Notes under the pieces: model-generated
What the model was told of the DNA's origin: nothing
The model's database searches: none
What the model saw: the letters and a program-made list of their open reading frames with translations, nothing else
DNA from: Bacteroides sp. AN502(2024)
GTDB lineage: Bacteria > Bacteroidota > Bacteroidia > Bacteroidales > Bacteroidaceae
Assembly (NCBI RefSeq): GCF_041227145.1
Contig: NZ_JBGFSP010000003.1
Location: forward strand, 2,356,001 to 2,420,000
Length of the DNA stretch: 64,000 nucleotides
Direction: 5' to 3'
Made by a program: the position numbers and the translations under genes
Shown here: positions 60,301 to 64,000 of the stretch, in pieces
Layout: each line of letters starts with the position of its first letter
How positions within the stretch are numbered: the first letter of the stretch is position 1

Positions 60301-60494
60301 AGATGTGGAGTCCGATGGCGATTTCCGTAATCGGTGGTTTGACGGTGTCTACTCTTCTGACACTGATCTACGTGCCGGTGATGTACTGCATCTTCGGTGG
60401 AGTGGGAGTGAAGCGCCAACGTAGAAAGTTTCGCCAGACCCGCGAGCTGAATGAATACTTCCAGCTCCATAAGGACGAAATCATTAAGAAATAA
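57336..60494 (+). CDS. RND efflux transporter permease (HAE1/AcrB type)
   Basis: A 1052-residue inner-membrane proton-driven pump with twelve membrane helices and two large periplasmic loops. The proton-relay Asp pair in helix 4 is D399-D400 (GMVVDDAIVVLEN). The start SLYEGAVKKPIMTSLCFLAVVIFGLFSLSKLPIDLYPD is typical. The drug or lipid substrate is not known. Much of the gene is visibly richer in G and C at third positions than the surrounding genes. Confidence 0.96.
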   Translation: MSLYEGAVKKPIMTSLCFLAVVIFGLFSLSKLPIDLYPDIDTNTIMVMTAYPGASASDIENNVTRPLENTLNSVSNLKHITSRSSENMSLITLEFEFGNDIDVLTNDVRDKLDMVSSQLPDDVENPIIFKFSTDMIPIVLLSVQANESQSALYKILDDRVVNPLARIPGVGTVSISGAPQREIQVYCDPNKLEAYNLTIETISAIIGAENKNIPGGNFDIGSETYSLRVEGEFKDSRQLADVVVGTHNGANVFLRDVARIVDSVEERAQETYNNGVKGAMIVVQKQSGANSVEISKKVAEALPRLQKNLPSDVKIGVIVDTSDNILNTIDSLTETVMYALLFVIIVVFLFLGRWRATLIICITIPLSLIASFIYLAISGNTINIISLSSLSIAIGMVVDDAIVVLENVTTHIERGSDPKQAAVHGTNEVAISVVASTLTMIAVFFPLTMVSGMSGVLFKQLGWMMCAIMFISTVSALSLTPMLCSQLLRLQKKQSKAFKIFFTPIERALDSLDNWYARMLNWAVRHRWTVLTCCILFFVLSLLCAKAIGTEFFPAQDNARIAVKLELPIGTRKEIAQELSAKLTNQWLTKYKGIMKVCNYTVGQADSDNTWAAMQDNGSHIISFNISLVDPGDRDITLETVCEEMREDLKAYPEFSKAQVILGGSSSGMSAQASADFEVYGYDMALTDSVAAHLKRQLLEVKGVTEVNISRSDYQPEYQVDFDREKLAMHGLNLSTAGSYLRNRINGAVASKYREDGDEYDIKVRYAPEFRTSLESLENILIYNAQGQSVRVKDVGTVVERFAPPTIERKDRERIVTVSAIISGAPLGDVVAAGNKIIDKMELPGEVTIQVAGSFEDQQDSFRDLGTLAVLIFVLVFIVMAAQFESLTYPFILILSVFFAVSGILMSLFITHTTLSVMSLLGGIMLIGIVVKNGIVLIDYTILCRERGLSILNAVVTAGKSRLRPVLMTTATTILGMIPMAVSTGQGAEMWSPMAISVIGGLTVSTLLTLIYVPVMYCIFGGVGVKRQRRKFRQTRELNEYFQLHKDEIIKK

Positions 60495-60515
60495 ATCAAT
60501 TAAAGAACAAGGAGT

Positions 60516-60809
60516 ATGAAATCTATATTAATCACTTTCGACCAAGCCTTTTATGAACGTATCATAGCGTTGCTCGACCGTCTCAACTGCCGCGGATTTA
60601 CCTATATGGAACGCGTGCAGGGACGTGGATCGAAGACGGGCGAACCTCACTACGGCAGTCATGCCTGGCCCAGTATGTGCTCGGCCATCCTGACAGTGGT
60701 GGACGAAAGCAAAGTAGACCCGTTGCTGGATGCCTTGCACCGGATGGATAAAGAAACGGAACAACTTGGTTTGCGTGCCTTTGTCTGGAACATTGAGCGG
60801 AGCATTTAG
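60516..60809 (+). CDS. PII-like protein associated with the RND pump
   Basis: A 97-residue protein of ferredoxin-like alpha-beta pattern (MKSILITFDQAFYERIIALL; GEPHYGSHAWPSMCSAILTVVDES; LDALHRMDKETEQLGLRAFVWNIE). It resembles the PG0541-type transporter-associated proteins related to the nitrogen-regulatory PII fold. It lies 21 nt behind the pump gene and before the operon terminator, so it is made together with the pump and may gauge or regulate it; that role is inference. Confidence 0.8.
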   Translation: MKSILITFDQAFYERIIALLDRLNCRGFTYMERVQGRGSKTGEPHYGSHAWPSMCSAILTVVDESKVDPLLDALHRMDKETEQLGLRAFVWNIERSI

Positions 60810-60835
60810 TTGATTCCCGTCAGGTAGGAACAAGT

Positions 60836-60883
60836 AATGGGGGAAAATCTCAAGTACAGTGGAGATTTTCCCCCATTGTTTTT
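60836..60883 (+). terminator. Rho-independent terminator of the efflux operon
   Basis: A perfect 16-bp stem, AATGGGGGAAAATCTC (60836-60851) with its complement at 60862-60877, 10-nt loop and a GTTTTTC tail. It lies 27 nt behind the PII-like gene. Confidence 0.95.
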
Positions 60884-61330
60884 CATTTCTCAGGTCACGG
60901 TAGCCACTTTGACGGTAGCGTTTTGTCTTTTGCAACCATGATTACGGGATTGGGTTCTTCAGTCAGTTTTGCTGCAATACTTTTTAATTTACCTTTTTAT
61001 TCACATTCACCTTTATTTCTGCTTCAATAAGTTTATAAGCTAAAAGATAGCCTCTTCATTCATCTTGCGTCACTGCCTATTATGCTGATGATTTGCAGAA
61101 ACTGCCATCGTTCCAAGTAATTTCTTTGGGGCAGTAGAAAAATAGGGGGATACGTTATTAAGGGAACGAATGTTTCTCTGATAGAGTTAATCTCTTCATT
61201 CGTTCTTTCTACAGATACAGCAGAGTAATTTCGATATCCGCGAGTTGGATGGTGCAATGGCTACCGCAGAGCAGTTTGATGCACCAACGAGTGTTATTAC
61301 CGCCTCTCTCCCTATTGTTTTCGTCAATTC
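60884..61330. other. Gene-free stretch
   Basis: About 450 nt in which I see no gene, RNA or clear signal. Short frames on the minus strand (61060-61257 and 61196-61402) overlap one another and show no recognisable domain. It leads into the repeat clusters further right. Confidence 0.5.
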
Positions 61331-61339
61331 CTCTTTCAA

Positions 61340-61434
61340 CCTATCACCATCGTCCTGAAACTCTTTGTTCATCGTATTTACAGAGCGGTGATAGGTTGTC
61401 ACTAACCTGTCACCTCATCTATCACCTATCACCG
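61340..61434. repeat. Cluster of direct and inverted ACCTATCACC repeats
   Basis: ACCTATCACC at 61340-61349, its inverted copy GGTGATAGGT at 61387-61396, ACCTGTCACC at 61405-61414, ATCTATCACC at 61417-61426 and a last CCTATCACC ending at 61433. The second and third copies can form a hairpin. It lies directly before the GAAACAAAGTGTT array. Confidence 0.7.
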
Positions 61435-61458
61435 CCTATTTTTCTACAGTAACAGTCA

Positions 61459-61593
61459 GAAACAAAGTGTTCCACCGTATTGAAACAAAGTGTTCACCGT
61501 GTTGAAACAAAGTGTTCAGCGGCTTGAAACAAAGTGTTCACCGTGTTGAAACAAAGTGTTTCAAGCAATTGAAACATCTTGAAACAAAGGGTT
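61459..61593. repeat. Tandem array of ~22-bp units with a GAAACAAAGTGTT core
   Basis: GAAACAAAGTGTT begins at 61459, 61482, 61504, 61526 and 61548 (spacing 23, 22, 22, 22), with degenerate copies at 61571 and 61581. Each unit is an imperfect palindrome (TGAAACA-AAG-TGTT(T)CA); the copy at 61546-61564 is perfect, TTGAAACA-AAG-TGTTTCAA. It lies about 85-250 nt before the first SGNH gene start. Confidence 0.8.
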
Positions 61594-61677
61594 GTTTGGA
61601 TTATTGCAAACACTTTAATTTGTGAACCGTACAGTGATAATTTTTGTTTTTATTCTTCTATTCCGGCATTTTTTATC

Positions 61678-61685
61678 TAAGTTTG
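61678..61685 (+). promoter_or_regulatory. Putative -7 box for the SGNH gene pair
   Basis: TAAGTTTG fits TAnnTTTG; predicted start near 61692 and an 18-nt leader before the ATG at 61710. A TTTG at 61643-61646 is too far upstream to be a standard -33 element. Confidence 0.5.
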
Positions 61686-61709
61686 CAGGCATTTTCTACG
61701 ATTGATAAA

Positions 61710-63107
61710 ATGGAGATTATAAAGAACTATTTGAAATACTCGTTGTGGCTTGTGTTGATTGTGTTTGCAACTCTGTTGGGGCTGCATTGGCTTCCGCCCA
61801 TCACCATGGACGGACACACGATGAGGTGTGTAGACCTTTTGAGCGACCTTCGTTACCCCGAATCGGAGACTGCCGCTGTTGATTCGGACAGTATCCCCTT
61901 GCCTCCTGTTGTAAAACCGGCTTTTGTAGATACTTGCCGTACGGGCATGACCTGCATTGAAGATTACAGCGATTCTACCCTCCGCGGAATGTCTCCTTTT
62001 TACGAAGCCCTCGACCGTCTCTCTTCCAAGAATTCCGGTTCCCGTGACAACTTGGTACGCATTGCCGTATTCGGAGACTCTTTTATCGAAGCGGATATCT
62101 TTACCGCCGACCTTCGCGAGATGCTTCAGAAACGTTTCGGTGGTTGTGGAGTCGGTTTTGTCACCATCACTTCCATGACAAACGGTTATCGGCCTACGGT
62201 GCGACACACGTTCGGTGGATGGTCCAGCCATGCGGTGACAGACAGTGTCTATTTCGATAAGAAGAAACAAGGCATTTCCGGGCACTATTTCGTTCCCCGT
62301 AATGGAGCTTATGTAGAACTGCGCGGACAAAATAAATACGCTTCCCTGCTCGATACTTGTCAGCATGCTTCCATCTTTTTTTATAATAGAGACTCCGTTC
62401 TTCTTTCTGCTTGTGTGAACAAAGGAGAAAATAAAAATTATTCATTAGCTCCTTCCGATGGATTGCAGCAAATTCAGGTAGATGGACGCATCGGTTCTGT
62501 CCGTTGGACCGTAGACCGTGCCGACTCTACGTTGTTTTATGGGTTGGCAATGGATGGAAAGGAAGGAATCATTCTCGATAATTTCTCGTTGCGTGGCAGC
62601 TCCGGTCTCTCTTTGCGAGGCATTCCTTCACAGATGTTGAAGCAGTTTAACCACCAACGTCCTTACGACTTGATTATTCTCGAATATGGTTTGAATGTAG
62701 CTACCCAACGGGGACGTAATTATGATAACTACCAGAAAGGATTGCTCACTGCTATCGAGCACCTGAAGGAATGTTTCCCACAAGCAGGATTCCTGTTGTT
62801 GAGCATTGCTGACCGCGATTATAAAGATGAAAACGGAGAGCTTCGTACGATGCCCGGTGTTAAGAATCTGATTCGTTATCAGCAAAACATCGCGGCCGAA
62901 AGCGGTATTGCTTTTTGGAATATGTTTGAAGCCATGGGTGGAGACGGGAGTATGGCAAAACTGGTTCACGCCAAACCCTCTATGGCAAACTACGATTATA
63001 CGCATATAAACTTCCGTGGTGGTAAACATTTGGCGAGATTGCTTTATGAAACCATGATCTATGGTAAGGAACAATATGACAGGAGGCGTGCTTATGAGAG
63101 GGAGTAA
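61710..63107 (+). CDS. SGNH/GDSL-fold hydrolase-like protein, membrane-anchored
   Basis: A 465-residue protein with one N-terminal membrane helix (YSLWLVLIVFATLLGLHWLPP) and an extracytoplasmic SGNH domain. Block I is FGDSF with D123-S124, the block III position is EYGLNVAT, and the C-terminal D429-YT-H432 provides the expected Asp/His pair. Such proteins in Bacteroides often sit beside membrane-bound O-acyltransferases and act on acyl groups of surface sugars; here that is inference because the region right of the window is unseen. The frame is open to 61644, but that part overlaps the promoter. Confidence 0.85.
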   Translation: MEIIKNYLKYSLWLVLIVFATLLGLHWLPPITMDGHTMRCVDLLSDLRYPESETAAVDSDSIPLPPVVKPAFVDTCRTGMTCIEDYSDSTLRGMSPFYEALDRLSSKNSGSRDNLVRIAVFGDSFIEADIFTADLREMLQKRFGGCGVGFVTITSMTNGYRPTVRHTFGGWSSHAVTDSVYFDKKKQGISGHYFVPRNGAYVELRGQNKYASLLDTCQHASIFFYNRDSVLLSACVNKGENKNYSLAPSDGLQQIQVDGRIGSVRWTVDRADSTLFYGLAMDGKEGIILDNFSLRGSSGLSLRGIPSQMLKQFNHQRPYDLIILEYGLNVATQRGRNYDNYQKGLLTAIEHLKECFPQAGFLLLSIADRDYKDENGELRTMPGVKNLIRYQQNIAAESGIAFWNMFEAMGGDGSMAKLVHAKPSMANYDYTHINFRGGKHLARLLYETMIYGKEQYDRRRAYERE

Positions 63108-64000
63108 CCTGCTGTCCATCTTTGTTCTTATTTTCACCAGTATGCTGAGTGCCTCCTGTTTTCTTACAGAAGCCATCGCGCAAGATCGCATGCCTGTATG
63201 TCCTCCATTAGGAAAGGCTGCCAAGCTTGTCAAGCCCTTGCGGGAAATGAATTGGGCAAATGATACGATCGCTGTACAAATAGCCTTTCCTCCGGCTTTC
63301 CGAGAAACTGGTCGGAATGAGATTACTGGCAGTCTCGCTCTGCTGGCTCCCCTCTTGGGACATCTTCGCTTGGTGCGTGCCGGGCTCTCCGAAGATACAG
63401 TCTGCATTGTTCATATTGGCGACAGCCATATACGCGGACATATCTATCCCCAGACTACCGGTGCCCGTTTGAAAGAAACTTTCGGTGCTGTCTCTTATAT
63501 AGATAAAGGCGTCAACGGAGCTACTTGCCTTACATTTACCCATCCGGACCGTATTGCCGAAATCGCTGCCTTGAAACCCGAATTATTGGTTCTCTCTTTC
63601 GGAACCAATGAAAGTCATAACCGGCGTTATAATATAAATGTGCATTACAATCAGATGGATGAACTGGTAAAGCTGTTGCGCGATACTCTTCCTGACGTAC
63701 CTATTCTTCTGACTACCCCTCCCGGTTCCTATGAAAGTTTCCGGCAACGGAGGCGTAGACGCACATTTGCTGTTAATCCCCGCACAGTCATGGCGGCGGA
63801 AACCATCCGCCGTTATGCAAAAGACCATCATCTGATCGTGTGGGATATGTACGGTGTCGTCGGAGGGAAGCGTCGTGCTTGCGCCAACTGGACAGATGCC
63901 AAACTGATGCGTCCCGATCATGTACATTATTTACCTGAAGGGTATATCCTTCAAGGAAATTTATTATACCAAGCCTTCATAAAAGCATATAATGACTATG
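63094..64000 (+). CDS. Second SGNH-fold hydrolase-like protein (cut by window end)
   Basis: Open from the ATG at 63094 to the window edge with no stop, at least 302 residues. A signal peptide (LLSIFVLIFTSMLSASCFLTEAIAQ) leads into an SGNH domain: GDS with D110-S111 in VHIGDSHIRGHI, GTN at residues 170-172 in LSFGTNESH, and D275-HV-H278 in the last block. The full catalytic set is present. The start overlaps the end of the preceding SGNH gene by 14 nt and is preceded by a complete AGGAGG (63081-63086), so the two are coupled. An in-frame ATG at 63076 is less likely. Confidence 0.88.
   Translation, partial: MRGSNLLSIFVLIFTSMLSASCFLTEAIAQDRMPVCPPLGKAAKLVKPLREMNWANDTIAVQIAFPPAFRETGRNEITGSLALLAPLLGHLRLVRAGLSEDTVCIVHIGDSHIRGHIYPQTTGARLKETFGAVSYIDKGVNGATCLTFTHPDRIAEIAALKPELLVLSFGTNESHNRRYNINVHYNQMDELVKLLRDTLPDVPILLTTPPGSYESFRQRRRRRTFAVNPRTVMAAETIRRYAKDHHLIVWDMYGVVGGKRRACANWTDAKLMRPDHVHYLPEGYILQGNLLYQAFIKAYNDY

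Noticed and set aside
61060-61402. Two short minus-strand frames in the gene-free stretch
   Set aside because: They overlap in different frames, have no recognisable domain or start signals, and run into repeat sequence.
61459-61593. CRISPR array or origin iterons
   Set aside because: No spacers between repeats and no cas genes; no replication initiator or dnaA nearby, so an origin role has no support.

Overview
The window is a chromosomal segment of a Bacteroides-type bacterium (phylum Bacteroidota). The reasons are promoters of the form TTTG-N19-21-TAnnTTTG, start codons mostly without Shine-Dalgarno sequences, the gene order tuf-secE-nusG-rplKAJL-rpoBC-(DUF3467)-rpsL-rpsG-fusA followed by the S10-spc-alpha superoperon, and typical Bacteroides neighbours (DUF4091 glycoside-hydrolase-like protein, IS66, paired SGNH proteins, a PII-like protein next to an RND pump). 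The species cannot be fixed from this sequence alone.

Layout. 1-13.7 kb is ordinary housekeeping on both strands: a small outer-membrane barrel, priA, a secreted DUF4091 protein, a low-molecular-weight tyrosine phosphatase that converges on and overlaps a 7TM-HD phosphohydrolase gene, gltX-waaA, and on the minus strand an Xaa-Pro aminopeptidase followed by a gamma carbonic anhydrase-like gene. Between waaA and the carbonic anhydrase-like gene lies 359 bp packed with short palindromic repeats. 13.7-28.5 kb holds rpsU-xerC-hpf, then a strong promoter, four tRNAs, tuf, tRNA-Trp, secE, nusG, rplKAJL, rpoB and rpoC. rpoB is broken by a one-base insertion near 22819; both halves are otherwise intact. 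28.5-47.2 kb holds a DUF3467 gene, rpsL-rpsG-fusA and a complete run of 30 genes from rpsJ to rplQ (including secY, map, infA, rpmJ and rpoA), ending in a terminator.

Right behind that terminator is a small accessory patch (47.2-51.1 kb): a degenerate, ORF-less group II intron-like remnant, two unrecognised small genes for exported or membrane proteins, and an intact IS66-family element with perfect 22-bp inverted repeats and a perfect 8-bp target duplication. 51.2-64 kb contains a membrane-anchored MutS-like ATPase, an unrecognised secreted protein, a TetR regulator followed by a TolC-adaptor-RND-PII-like efflux operon with a strong terminator, a 0.9-kb gene-free stretch with two families of short tandem repeats, and two overlapping SGNH-fold genes, the second running off the end of the window.

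How it works together: the central 32 kb makes the ribosome, RNA polymerase core, translation factors and the Sec channel. Several intercistronic hairpins (tRNA-tuf leader, rplL-rpoB, rpoB-rpoC, rpsL-rpsG, fusA-rpsJ) suggest that output of its segments is tuned separately. The most unusual non-coding features are two arrays with a ~22-bp period built from imperfect palindromes (11108-11211 and 61459-61564), a 162-bp element with 27-bp inverted arms (5323-5484), and the intron remnant.
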